This document shows, piece by piece, positions 35,131 through 48,397 of a DNA stretch of 64,000 nucleotides. The stretch's first letter is position 1. Each line of letters begins with the position of its first letter. The stretch spans positions 14,527,501 through 14,591,500 of the forward strand of contig NC_046680.1 of assembly GCF_009870125.1 (NCBI RefSeq), given 5' to 3'. Under the pieces are notes generated by a model that ran no database searches, was not told where the DNA came from, and worked only from the letters and a program-made list of their open reading frames with translations. The position numbers and the translations under genes are program-made. This DNA is from Drosophila pseudoobscura (Eukaryota; Arthropoda; Insecta; Diptera; Drosophilidae).

Positions 35131-37342
35131 GTACCTTTTAAGTGGGGAGGTGGGCGCACGTGGGTCTTGGCTCAAATTAACTTGTTGCTATTCTCAATTG
35201 GATGCGTTCGGTTCGGTTCGGTTGGCTTCGGCTGGGTACGATTTTGTTTGGGTTTGGGAGGTTTCAAACGGTTGCGTTTTTAATTCGTTTTAAATTATTT
35301 CCTAGCTGGAATTTGGTGGCTTTTCTCTAAAGGGGGAAGAGTAACGTAACACTCCTTGGGTTAAAGTTTAATTTACCAGTGAATCGCATTTGGGTAGAGG
35401 TACGGCACAGTGGTGCAGAATCTGAAAGAAAAGGAAACTAGATGTAAGAACTTTTGGCAGAGACTATTTGCATATCACATAGAAATCTACGTTTAGCATA
35501 CTGGGAGAAGTCTTCTAGACAGAGTAAAAGCATTACCAGCACTCAAACGTCAAGGTTTTATAAGGTCGGTGTATCAGAATGAATGCACTTTCTCCAAGAA
35601 GAATTACTCTTCTAGGGGATAGAGGAAGTTTTTAGCTCCGAAGGTATTGATACTATTGAGAATCGAACATCCCTAGGCCGCTCCTGCGATTCAAGCCATT
35701 TTTTGCATTATATTTCTCATTCTATAACCATATACCTCGCCCCACTGTGCCCCCACCATGTGTGTAGGTGGGTGCTCTATGGGTGCTGCATTGAAACAAA
35801 AACAAAATGTTTTTTCCTTTTTTTTTGTGTGTGTGTGTTTTGACGGAAACATTTGTCAGCGATTTTCCAGCACCAGACCCAAAAGCTAAAAACGCGCTGG
35901 AAAACATTTGAACAATTTAATTAGAATCGCCTCCGCCCGACCCCCATCCACCATGCCCCCAGCCCCTTGACAAATTATCGTGTGTGGCAAGAAAAACAGT
36001 TTCCAGTGTGATTTACGCGCAGCATGTGTGACATTTGTCGCCCCGTCTGGGGCCAGCTCCATTGTTGGCTTACATCACCGGCAATTACCGAAAAAGTACG
36101 GGGATACAGTTGACAGCGGGTCATCCTACATCTGGAGCAGCTTCATCAGCAGCAGCATAAAGAGGTTCTCCAGGAGCGGACACCACCAAGGCATCTGCAG
36201 CCGATTGGCGGTGAAACTCTGCAAGGAATTCGCCCGCTTATGCGGGCACTGGCAGTCCACGCCAGTGATGTTCGCCTCCTCCATTCCTTTTCAACGCCAC
36301 CAGAATAAAATCCGCAATCTCGAGTATTCGGGGGAACATGGACCTATTCAAAAACTTTGATTTGTTTCCTTTGAATAGTTTTCCGTTGAGCTTCAAATAA
36401 ATATTGAGAATTAAGGTTTACTTTGAGCGATACAGCAGAGAAGAAAAGAATCTCAGGAAAAAGTTTAAGGGTGGATCATCAGAAACTACATATATCCATA
36501 TCGGGGGTATTTCTTTATCTTTAAGTGCCTCCTGGAATGAATGGAAGAAGTCTTCTCAAGATCTTAGAACCGCAATGGTAGGATCTATTCTCAAGAATAG
36601 ATCGAACTCTAAAACATACAGAACTTCCTACACTATCCCAGAACTAAAGACTTTGCTTTGAGGTATAGACTCTCAATGGAAAGGAAGGGGCACGAAAAGG
36701 TGTCCGTATCGGCGATGTACAATTAATTAACAAAGGATGCCACAGAGAGGATATGGCACTCCCCCTCTCTCTCTCTCTCTGAGGCCACTCGCTTTGTGTT
36801 TGTGTGAGTGATATGATTTATATTGTCTCCCTGGCCGGCGCCACAGACTAAATCCTCTGCGGGTCGGCATCTTTAATGTCTCAGAACCCCGGTTTGATGT
36901 GTGTGCGTGAGTTCTGGTGGATGTGGATGTGGAAGAGGCTCTGGAGGATGATGCTGATGATGATGAGAGGCGGCTGCGCTTTTAATTCTTTTCTGCTGCT
37001 GCTGTTGCCCCTACCCCTTCTACGATGCTCTCCGACTTATTGCTCAGTTTTCAAGAAATTCTGCAACGAATTTCGCTGACTTTTCACACCTCTCCCGCTG
37101 CTGCTGCCGCTACGCTCCAATTTCAATCGGAGTTCGACTCTTCCCCCGCTGATCTGCTCTGCTCTGCATTAAAAAGAGATTTGCCAAGAGTTTGCTAATT
37201 ATAATTTCGTACTCTGCCACACACCTTTCCCTTTGCATTTCCCTTCACCCTGCCTTTACCCCTACCTGAGGGGGTGGTGGAAGGGCTAATGAGCGGACCT
37301 GCCCGTGGTCCTGCGGCACTGCAGGAAGGAAGGATTAACCCC

Positions 37343-37373
37343 GAGACGAGACGAGACGAGACGAGACGAGACG
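37343..37373. repeat. (GACGA)n repeat
   Basis: Six tandem pentanucleotide units in the Dll upstream region. Confidence 0.9.
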
Positions 37374-37698
37374 GAACTGAACGGATTTTACGGATTTAGC
37401 TAATCCAAGGCCGTTGCCTAGCGCCGGGCAAAAGTTCGCCCTCAATTGGATTCGGATGCGAATTCATCGCAGTGCCGTGGCCCAGTTTATGGCCCAATTT
37501 TGAGTGCAAATGCAAATGAGGCCTAAGCTCACAAGTCAGCTAACGGTGCCAGTCGGTGATGTTGCTTCTACTTCATCTACTGCTGATGTTGCGCCTACTG
37601 ATGCTGCTCTGGTTGCTGCAACACAGCAGCAACGCCCCCTGGTAGATCGCTCCGGGTAGTCCAAGGCAGCATCTATCAAACAGCGACTGGAAGATAGA

Positions 37699-37743
37699 AA
37701 GAGAGAGAGAGAGAGAGAGAGAGGGCGAGAGAGCGAGAGAGCG
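37699..37743. repeat. (GA)n tract
   Basis: A second long GA tract in the Dll upstream region, with a few GC interruptions at its right end. Confidence 0.9.
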
Positions 37744-40700
37744 AGAGCCATGTTCTTGAGGTATTATAAAGTGCATTGTGGCTACCAGTTAAGTGCATGT
37801 TGCTGGCCAGAGGGTACCAGAGACGGAGCACGGTCCCGGCCCAGCCCAGCCCAGCCCCGGCCACGGCCACGGCAACAGCCCGGCCTCGGTAGGTGTGTAA
37901 ACTATGTTGCTGCTGCCTGCTGCCTGCTGCTCCATCTCTGGCTGAGCAGTCAGCAGAGAGCCAACCCATCAACAGCCAAAACGCCACGGGGTAGGACCTT
38001 TTTCTTAACTTTTTTCTCCGCATACTTTTCAGCAGAGGGTGCTCTGGTTTTGCCTGGCAGCTTGCCATCTAAGAAACAAATGCTTGGGTCAAAAACCTCC
38101 CTAGCCTTAGTCCGACTATTCAAACGAAGTAACAGCCCTTTTAGGCCAACTCCTGGAAGGAAGATGGATACAAAATCTATATTGGCTGTAGGTAATGGGT
38201 TATATTGGTCAGACATCAATAGCTTAAAACTGACATCGAAAAGAAAGGGTAGTGTGGACTTCGGTTCGTCAGCAAGCTCTCCTTTCATGTGCATATCTTT
38301 TCAGTGTGCCCGGTGTCTCCCTGTAGTTTGGCGGCCTAACAGAGTGGGCGCGTTCCCGTCCACGTCCACGTTCACGTTCACCTGATGCCACGCTGCAGTA
38401 GAACAGCTTCTGTTTAGCATGGAGGGCAGGAGATGCAGCAGCAGCAGCAGGAGGAGCAGGAGGAACAGCCGCAACAGCAGCGGCAAGACAAACTGGCTTT
38501 CTTTCCATTCATGCAGTTGGGCCTGGCTGGCAACAAGTTGCCAAGCTATAATTACTGCATCCATGTCGCTGCAAGTTGCTACTTCATAAATTAGCATGCT
38601 GCTGCTGTGGCAGTTGCCGCTGCTGTTGCTGTTGTTGTTGCTTTGGATGTTACCTCCGTCTCTGCTCTGATGTTGCCTCTTCTGCTTCAATGTTGCTGCT
38701 CCATTCAGCGCTCAGGCGGTTTGTCATTGCCATAGCTTAGGCCTAGAATGCCGCAGCCTTTTCCAGGGAAACCAAAACGAACGAAACAGAGCCATGCCCA
38801 AAAGCACGAATCACAAATCATATTGCAAGCATTAGGCTTCCGTGTGCTGAGTCCTCCGAGTCGGAGGTATTCGTAGAGCCAGATCCAGAGACAGAGACAG
38901 AGACAGGGCCCCAGACGAGGTCGTTCTCCGCCTACGGGCAGGCCTCTTATCCCCATTCCCGACTCTGCCGCTCTGCCGCTCTGCCGCTCTGTTCCTTTTT
39001 CTGTTTCTGTTTCCCTTGAATTCCCTGAAACAACGAAACGCCCTCCTGGCCATCACCATCCCCAGCCACAGCCACAGCCCCAACCCCAGCTGGATCCTCA
39101 TCATCATCCTTAGCCGCATCCTCGACGTTGTCTTCGTCCTGCCCTTGTTAGGGTCTCCTGGCTCGACCGCGCCCTCGCCCTGGCCCTATCTTCAGCGCTG
39201 ACCCACAAACAATTTGTTTTTGCATTTCGCTGGCGGGTACCATGATAGCCGCCACCCCAAGAAAAACACGAGACGGAAACTTGCTCTCAACATCATTATC
39301 ACATGGGCGATCTGGGCAACGGACAGCGGCGGACAGACACCCTTTGCGTGTCTCTCTCGGAACTCGTCTCAAGGTTTCGATTTCAGGAAATCAATCTTGT
39401 TTTGGCATTTCGTGTTCTCCACTCTACAAAAAATACCAACTCGGTATATTGCGAAGCGGGAAAAATACCGAAAAAAAGATGCTACTCGGGGGATCATCAT
39501 TAGCCGGGGCAGGGGCTGGGGCCGGGGCTCTTGGCTCGGGACAGACAGGAGCTGGCCCATGACCCCAGGCAAGGCTTCAGCTCTGGAGTTGGACCTGGAG
39601 TTGGACTTCTTCCGTGGTTGGTTAACACCCAAACAAAATGAATGAGAGGCCGAAACAGAGACAGAAACAGAAACAGAGTCCCAGTCCAAGTCCAACTCGA
39701 AGAAGAAGGCTGATGATGTGGCTCTGGCTGTTGTTGCGCCCAGTGCCTTGGGGGCATCAACTCGTAAGCGTTTTTGAAGACCTCCAGAGCAGCACGCGAT
39801 TTATATACGACACCCAGATATGGACCCAAAGGAAATGGCACAGGCAGAGACCATATTTGACGTGGGGAAGGGGGAAGGGGAAAGAGGGTACGGGACAAAC
39901 CACTCTCTATAAATCTCTGAAAACTTTTATTATTATTCCCTTATTAATGATTTCACTTGAATTTTAGGAGGCATCTAGAAGCCGAAACCAGATCGATGAA
40001 AAATGTTGTTTTAATTGGGATTAGGCCAAGCTAACAGCTGTAAACAAGCCCAAAACAACTCACTCACTGCGGCCTGGACACGTGCAACTCACTGGAGTGT
40101 GTTTGAAATGCTAATAAAAGATAGATTTATCATCCGATGCAAGCCAGAAGGCGCTACCATAATCATTACAGCAAATACTCGTAGTCAACATAGTCAACAT
40201 TTTCAACATGAGCCCGGGAGAGGAGCCCCAGAACAGAAACCGCTGCATCATGGCCAAAGTGATGAGGGTTCCTGCCTGCTGGAGGAGGAGGCCGAGACTC
40301 CAGACCAGAGACAGGCCAAACACTTGCGTGTGTCACTGTGGTGACGCTCAAGTAGTCGACTGGCTCCAGCACCAACAACAGCCTCAATCCTCAAGAAGAG
40401 TCTCACTCGAAGGCACCTGATCATGTTGGGTTAAAGGTGCCCTGCTACACTGAGAGAATTGTTCCCAACATGATGATGGACTGGCCACAGGCTAACCTCA
40501 ACTACATATATCCAGATTTCTGACAGTGCAGACTGAAATGAAAATTAAGTCATCAAGCTCCGCAGTCAGAGGCACAGTCCCCGAGTCTCAGAGTCTCGGC
40601 TAGGTGAAGTAGGTGCTGTAGGTTACCCGAAATACGGCCGGGACAGAGATATATGTATATGAACCCCGAGCCAGACACTTCTTGATGAGATTTGAGCTCA

Positions 40701-43119
40701 TCAGGCAGAGTGTCTGGCGACTGTTTTGCTACCTCTGTCTCAGAGTAGTCTGTACCGTACCTCTGTCTCTGGCAGATGATGATGAATGGGCCCAGTTGAC
40801 ATATGAGGGTTTTAATCGTCATAGAAAACCTACGCATGCGATTCGAGCATTAAAAGTTTGAGAAACCAGAAATCAGAAAACGAAGAACAGAACCAAAGCC
40901 TCATTTGGTTGATAGGCAGGGGTGGAGGGAGGGTTTGGGTCCTACGACTGACTGCCACTCCCACGCTCCCTTTTCTCTGTAGCCTTGTTATCCTGATCGC
41001 TTTGTTCAGGACAAATTGGCGGCATCCTTTTTAGTGTGCAACAAAAACACTTGACTTTCAACCAAAATGATCAACGTCATCATCCTCATCGATAGGTGGA
41101 TCGACGAGCGCCTCATCAAAAGGATAAATCGGCTTTCAACAACTTTTTTTCGCCTTTTGTTATGTTTTTGAGGGAAATGCCGAAGAGAAACCAAAGCCAG
41201 AGCCTGAGTTGGAGTTGGAGACTTGGCAACAGCAGCAAATGTCAGTCAAGGGGCATTGATTATGATCATCAAATTATTGAGCGCCTATGCGCGGAGACCC
41301 GGAGTTGAGTCCGGTCCGGTTGGGTTCCTTGTCTGTGCCACAAAACGCCCCCTTCCGCAGCAAAATGTTGGCCTGATGAAGACATGTACTATATAGATAT
41401 AGATATAAATATAGATGTGTGTGTATAAAAATGCTGACACAATCGAAGCAATTAAATCGTATGACGCTGCCCGAAACCCAAACTCGAAAAACCAAATGCA
41501 ATCGAAGTCCGACTCCCGAGTCCGAATCCAAGTCCCAGTCCCAGTCCGACTTCAGAGTCAATCGAAGAGCAAGAGCCGGTGAAGCTAGAGGTGAAGACCT
41601 CTCGAGGAGCGGCAGGCGACGATCTCAACAACGATAAATTGTTGTTTTCGAGTCTTTACAACTTTAACAGGTGAGAAAATGGGTTCACTGCGGCTGCCTC
41701 CGTTGCTCTGGCTGGAACATGCTGATCTCATGCCTCATGTCATGCGTTGACTCCACTGGAGTTGCTCATTCATGAGTCCTGCCCCTGCCCCCTGCCCCCT
41801 GCCACTGCCCGCAACTCTTCTAATTCGATTGTCGATGCCCAACTGATGCCAACCAATGATGATCGGGCCCAGAAGTCTCTCGGATCTCTCATCTCCCATC
41901 CAGCCTGGCCAGCAGCCATTTATTTCCACAACGCAGCAAATCTTGGTCGACTGGAGCGGCTCTCGTTTGCCATGTGTGGACCTGACCGCTAGTGGATAAT
42001 TTCACCCATAAATTGAGCCCAACTTCCGTTTCGATTGCGTGTCCGCGATAAAGGTTTTCCACTCGGTTCGTGTTCTGTTTTCGGGTTTGATTTAGCCGAG
42101 GTCATTCATGAATGGTTCGGGATTGAATGGTAACTAGAGTGAAGGGTGGAGTCGATCCGCTTAATCTTTGATCGGTTTCAGTTCAATTGGTCGACGGAAA
42201 AGGGTGGAGCTGGAGGAAAATCCACAAAAGAGAGTGAATGGAATGGTTCAATGAAATTTAGAGAAGTGGAAACAATTTGAACATTTTTAAACATTTTAAA
42301 CTGCATTCAAATAAAATCCAGGGAGCATAAAATATATATAGGTTATTTTTGTATATAAATCCAAGCTTAAAAAACTAAAGATTATATTTTTTTAACATTT
42401 TTATATATTTTTTAAGGAATTCCAAAGTAATTCCCCTAAAAGTAGGCAATAAAATCGATTGCTGGATTTATGGAAATTTTGAGGGAGAGAAATGTGGTTA
42501 TAAACAACATGTATTCAAACTAATAAAACCAATAGATAATTATAGAAAAAAACAAAGCACCATACAATATATCTGATAGAGTTTCGCAAGTCTAAAGATT
42601 GACGTGATTCACATTTACAGATCCGCATCGATCGAGTTATGAGTGCAAATATTGACTAACAATTCCACACGAAAACAAGTTTCAAGCTGTTCTGGATTTT
42701 ATTCAATAGAAAAAAGCAAAACACACACAAAGATCAAAGCGGAATCAATCAGCCGGCTTCGGTGGTGTTTATGCAATCGAATGTCTCACTCCGAAACAAA
42801 GCCAATTACATTAATTACACATGATTTTTATTTTTCTCGCTAGCAGAACAATCGGATGATAACAAGGCAGCATATCCACGCTGAGCTGTCAATATTTAGG
42901 GATATGACTATCAGAGAAGAGATGTGGAAAATATGGAAAATATCAAACAACGCAATTGGTTTATCAGTACAGTTTTGTTTTTAGATTTTTTTTCGAATTT
43001 TCCACGCTGGCAAGGCTAGCGGCAAATTGGCGGCAATTTATTAATTCAAAATGGCCAGTAGGAGAAAAAGCCAGACAGTGTAAAACAATAAAAACAAACA
43101 AGGAAGACTTCCGAAGTTT

Positions 43120-43360
43120 TATATACCCTTGCATATGCCACATTTATTTAGTTACAATCTCCCTAAAAACCCACAAATTTTTCCAACAAAACCTTTCACC
43201 AATAAGTAGTTCTGGAAAAAAGACTCCTTGTTGACTACCAAAAACCATTTTGGAATACAGATGTTGAGGCTGTAAATATACCTAATGAACTTGGAAATGT
43301 CACATTCTTTGGTTCTCAAAGCAATGCTGAAAATCATAATACCCTGGGAAAGGTTATATC
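43120..43360. mobile_element. Possible decayed dispersed repeat
   Basis: The segment opens with TTTATATACCCTTGCATATG and closes near ATACCCTGGGAAAGGTTATA, words that mark many short non-autonomous Drosophila repeats. The ATACCCTGGGAAA end also occurs at about 52,200 and 63,954. No coding capacity remains, and terminal repeats or target duplications were not established. Confidence 0.35.
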
Positions 43361-46300
43361 AATGTGGAGAAACGCAAATCCTATTTGTCAATTTATTTGA
43401 GCAAGTATGCGTGCAATCGCAACAAGCAGCAAACAACAAAGCGAACAGCCACAGCGGCAACAAATGTCAATTGCTTAGGCAAAATTGCGCATAATTGACA
43501 TTTTTCCAATTTGCTCATTCGTGCTGGAAGTGCGGGGGGGTGGGAGGGGAAGAGAGCCCAGAGAGGGAGAGGTCATTGTTAGATAGTTTTACCCCCAACA
43601 CACGAACTCCTCGATTCCCTCCGTCACGCCCTGGACTATAAAACTGTCGGCGGCAATGATTTAATTTCCCAAATATTTTCGAACATAAATTCAGAGGGGA
43701 CGGGGAAAATGGGAAAATCTGACCCAAAAGCAAAAGCAGGGTGTCAAGTGGTAGAGAAGGAACAAGATGCCGCCAAAGTCGGAGGGCATGAAATCAATGT
43801 GCAAGATTTCCAATGGTTTATGGTTTGTTTTGCGGCCACTCATTAGCCTGGCCAACTGCCTTGGCCCTAACACCGAACCAACCTCTGCCAGCGAGGGTTG
43901 CTACAGTCCCTCGTCCCTCGTCCACATCCTCGTCCTCGCCCCGGTCTCGCATCGAATGTGTCGCATTGTGTGGCTTCCATAATTATGAACCTTTTGTTGC
44001 TCAATCTGCTGCAACACTTGTTGCATTGTCCTGCACATTGTGTGTGGGTTTCCATAATTTCCGCCTAAAAGGATTTCACAGCTCATAGATAATCCCATTG
44101 GCATTTGAATGGGAATCGGAATGGGAATGGGATTGCGGCTGGACGATCTATTGTTTCTGCCAGACAGAGGCGTTGGCTCCCAACATCAAGGGCTCCCCGT
44201 TAAGATTTTCCTCATCCAAAATTTCCAGATACTTTAAGATATTTTAAACTATTTTAAAGAGGATTTTCATACTCTCAGAATGAGGTTGAATCTTCCTTTC
44301 TGCCCTCAGTAAACTATTCAACCAATCGAATATGCAAATTCTGTACATCTTTAACTAACTTATTCCTGCCTAAGACGGTTATCTTTTATCTGTTTACATT
44401 CTGATCTTTTTAACGTTGTGTTTCTCTTACACTTAGACCCTTTTAGATGCGTCCATGTATATCATTTGATTCTGCTGGGACGTTTTCAGTCGTGGAGATA
44501 TTGGTTAGACCTTCTGTAGATATCCTCAGTTCCATTTTGGCATTTTTCGTTCCCACTCACCTACTTTTACAAGCTTTCCATTCGGCCCAAGTGTCCCAGC
44601 CAGTCAGTCCCAGATGATGCTCCCCAACTCCCCGCCTGCGTAGGGTATTCTAAGGCTGCGTGAGATGTCTCCAGTCGTCGTCGTCGACGCCACTGACAAT
44701 GTCATGATGGCGTCTTGAAAACGTTGAAACGGAAACGTAGATGAAATACAAATACATTGTCTGACAAGTTGCCCCTTTCCGTTCTGGCCGTAGTCGTAGC
44801 CTCGCCTGCCCCACGGCTGTTGGCCATAGCGATAGCGTGCGTGGCAGTGGCAGTGGTGGCGGCAAAAGTGGCCCCTATCATTATGCCTGTCGTCTTAGCC
44901 GAAATTGGTCGACGAAGCAGCCACAAACAACAAAAGTTTCTTTCATTGCGGATGCTCTTCCAGAATGGGTTCCTCTCCATCTCCCTCTCTCCCTCGTCTA
45001 TCCCTGATTTCTAGGCCTAAATATATTTGAGTTGAAAGATTCAACATTTTTTCCCCATTTTTTTTTTTTCGTTTTTTTCATGTTTTCTGTGTATTTTTTT
45101 TTTTGGTAGAGGAAAAAATTGATTTACGACTTCCGCTGGCAATGAAAATTCACTTTGAGGCTTTGAAAGCACTTTTGAGCTACTTCTGTCCATGGGTCCG
45201 TTGTGATCGCCGATTGAGCGCTCTAGCCAGAGTCCGATCCCGAGCTGAGTCCCGAGCCCAGGTCGGGGCTCAGGGTGTTCATTTTTATAGACTCATTTAA
45301 GGCGATTATTTAGCAATTTTTAAAGATATTTCTTCCCTGGTAGCTGGCTTTATTTTCGCACACAGAGACAGAGACAGAGACTCTTGCAGGCGGCGAGCCA
45401 GTTAGTGGCGAAATTTATGGCTCAGAAAGTGAATCATTTAAGTTAATGACTTTCAAACGTGTTTCACACTCAAGTGCGAGAGAGACATACAATGGGAGGC
45501 TGATGGCGAGGTGAGGAAGATAGGCGATGGCTGATTGACTTGACTCACTGGGCAAGACAAGTAGCCGCAGTGATTGATAATGCGCTGATTGAATTATGGC
45601 CATAAGTGTAATTTGGCCAGTGGCAGTGGTGGCAAGGCCCCAAAAACAGGGGTCACCAGACAAGCCTGCAGGCCTCACAATTGGCCAGAAGCTTTTCTAC
45701 ATAAACATCCCTTGATGACCTATTTCTTATAATTTTTCGGCTAACCCCCTGCCTAGCTACACCCCTGACTCCCAGTAGGCACTGATTTACCAACAAATTT
45801 CTAGGCCTAGGCCACCTATCATATTTGTTGCTGCTTTCCTCTCCTAAACAAGAGATTCAAATGGAAGTTGGAAGTTCAGATTGTGTCTGCCCAGCCTGGG
45901 GGCGTTTTTGGGTTTTGGGTTTTTTTTTCCTTATTTTTGTTCAGATCTGAGCTGAGTTTTGGTTTTGTTTTACGTTTTGAGGCGTCTTTTTGGCGGCAAA
46001 TCAAACCGAGCTAAAGAAATTGGCAAATTGGCTGACGGCCAGTTGTCGGCGAAACCAAAAAGAGTTGCCTTTTGTGTGGCTCCAACTTTGGCTCTATCTA
46101 AGTCCGAGTCCAAGTCGCAGATGAAGATGGAGCTGGGGCTGGCGATGGCGATGGAGTCCTCTGTCTATGCGTGCCAAAGTGCCAATGGCGTTTTAATTTG
46201 AAGCTGGAGTTCATGTCGGCGTCAGCTGCCGGCACAGACTGGGTATCGTTTATGAGCTGCCGACTGCTGTTGACTTTTATTTATTTAATGTTTCGGCTTT

Positions 46301-48116
46301 AGTGTTTTGTTTTTTTGCTTTTTATAATTTTATTTGGCTTTTCCTGCCTTGGACAGAGCAGAGTACGAACCTGTTCCCGACCTACCTGCAAAAACAGCAC
46401 CGAGTGGAAGATCGATGCAAAACTGGATTAAGTCCCTTTTACGCCCTAATCCGCACTGGACCAGGCTCTGGCCCTGGACTCGGGTCATCGTGTAATGGCT
46501 AAAAGAGTGAGAAAGAGAGAACGAGTGGTAGTACGAGTAGGCCGGATAGCGAGAGAGAGAGAGCAGGCGAATCCTGCCCGAGACAGAGACATGGCGCCAG
46601 TCAGTCAGTCAGTGACCATTGTCATGTCATTGTCCCTCTAATAGGATCAGCAATGCTGTCTGAGCCCCGGCGTGAAATCCGCAAATGTATGTTTACCTTT
46701 GGCCCAAGGACCCGAAAAAGGGGTTGGCACTGCACTGCGATGCCCGATTCCACTCGCTGCCCACTCCTCGTGGTAGGTGTCTCTATGTTTATTTGTTTTG
46801 TCTAAGGCCGTAACTTTTTCTGCCGTTTCTTTCTTTTGTTTTTACAGAATATTCGTTCTCAGCACTTCCCAAAAACAGACAGAATCAGCCTGATCTTGGG
46901 CTGAGATGATTCAACAAAAAGAAGAATCATTTTTGAAAAAGTTCGCATCGATGTTGATGGGAAAATTGTGCAAACAATAAGAAGCGCAAAGCTCTCGACT
47001 CAGAATCAAGATATGGCACAAACACATACTCAAGTGTCCGTATAGAGGAAGATACATTGTATACATACATTGTATGTATGTATAGGAGTATTCCCTGTAT
47101 ATATGGATCTGGCCATCATTATGCCTTTCGATAGCAATTATTTGCTACCGTTTAATTGCGCGACGAGCGATTTTGTGGGCCGCTGTTGCCAGATATTTCA
47201 CACGAGTTCGCGTTCTCCTCTGCCGCTCCACCGCCGCCCACAGTCATCGCCCATGCCAATGCCCACTCGAGAGCAGAGTTCCAGACCCCTGAGCCCCATT
47301 TCGTCCAGCCCCCTGTGAATGCTGTCATGTGTCTAATGAGTCGCAAATACCTGCGCTCTTCCCGCTCTACTTCCAGGCTCCATCGCCTTCTGGCCCAATT
47401 CCGAGGCATGGGCTTAAAGTTTTCCGTCTCTTTGTGTAATTCGCACACTTTGTATGTGCAAGAGGGTTCCGGCCATGTGAAGGGATTGTGGGTCTGCCAA
47501 CTTTGGCAGTAATTTGCATAGGGAACTTTTAAATCATACGGATTGAAAATTCACCCCCCCATGACACCTCAGTGTACGTGGCTTTGAGGGGCAGCCTTGG
47601 CGAAGAAGAGCAGCTGTCGCGGTAGACACATTCATAAATATACATTGCTATGTAAATAGATTCCAGGATTCCGAATTATTCTGAATTACTAATCGACTGT
47701 TCACTAATCACTGTTTGGTCACTGGATCTCTGTATTATTACCAAACTATTACCATTAGATATATTTTTATGATTTACTCTCCGCTAAAAATTAGTTAATT
47801 TTTTCCTAGTCGTCTGTCGCTTTGATTGGATCACTTATTCCAATCATAATCCAGCCTTTAGGCTGCCATTATGCCAGCCCATATATGTGCATATGTACTC
47901 GTATGTTGTTCAAAGTACCCATTTGATCTGCAGTTCAATAATCCAACATATGGATATGTATATCATATCAGGCTTTTGTGGAATATTTCCCAGTTTATGG
48001 GCCATATTATAGACCGTTTCCATACTGAACAAACGAGACGAGTCATTCCGAACAGACGTGATCACTTAATTACCTGTGCGAACTATTCAACCGAACTGCC
48101 CGTATGTAGAAAAACC

Positions 48117-48152
48117 CCCAGACCCCAGACCCCAGACCCCAGACCCCAGACC
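48117..48152. repeat. Tandem 7-mer CCCCAGA repeat
   Basis: About five perfect copies of CCCCAGA stand in tandem just outside the small gene at 48,398-48,757. The unit is not a multiple of three and no reading frame crosses it, so it is a simple minisatellite likely to vary in copy number between individuals. Confidence 0.8.
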
Positions 48153-48397
48153 CGAGATCCCCGGAGAGGGCTTCTACTTCTACTTTCAATCACCCGGCAA
48201 AAAGGAGAACCGGTTGCCAGTTGGGCTGACATTTTCACCTTGTTAATTATGCGCACGGTCATGCAAATCTCGTAATGAAGTGACGGCCATTGAGAGTTGC
48301 ATTGTCAGCAGGCGATGATATTTTAATCGTATATCTTGTACAAATATAGATATGGGGGACCTCAACTGGCGGAACTTCAATGGCAACTAACTGGAGC

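Larger units (their letters stand above)
30400..48250. promoter_or_regulatory. Gene-poor upstream region, probable Dll cis-regulatory DNA
   Basis: About 18 kb upstream of Dll contains no gene I can support. In D. melanogaster the limb enhancers of Dll lie within roughly this distance upstream of the start, so a regulatory role is likely. Visible structure includes (CA)n at 31,019-31,040, (GA)n at 31,150-31,191 and 37,699-37,743, (GGGGCA)n at 35,099-35,130 and (GACGA)n at 37,343-37,373. It also includes hairpins at 36,582-36,603, 40,670-40,718 and 47,060-47,084, an ATTAATGATT homeodomain-type site at 39,943, and a dispersed repeat near 43,120-43,360. Enhancer boundaries cannot be drawn from one sequence. 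Confidence 0.5.

Noticed and set aside
35980-36360. 126-codon ORF
   Set aside because: Begins at a non-ATG codon, no domain or codon bias, no promoter or splice support.
41560-41680. Possible leader exon ending at CAACAG followed by GTGAGA
   Set aside because: Only a donor-like site; no acceptor, coding sequence or promoter to pair with it.
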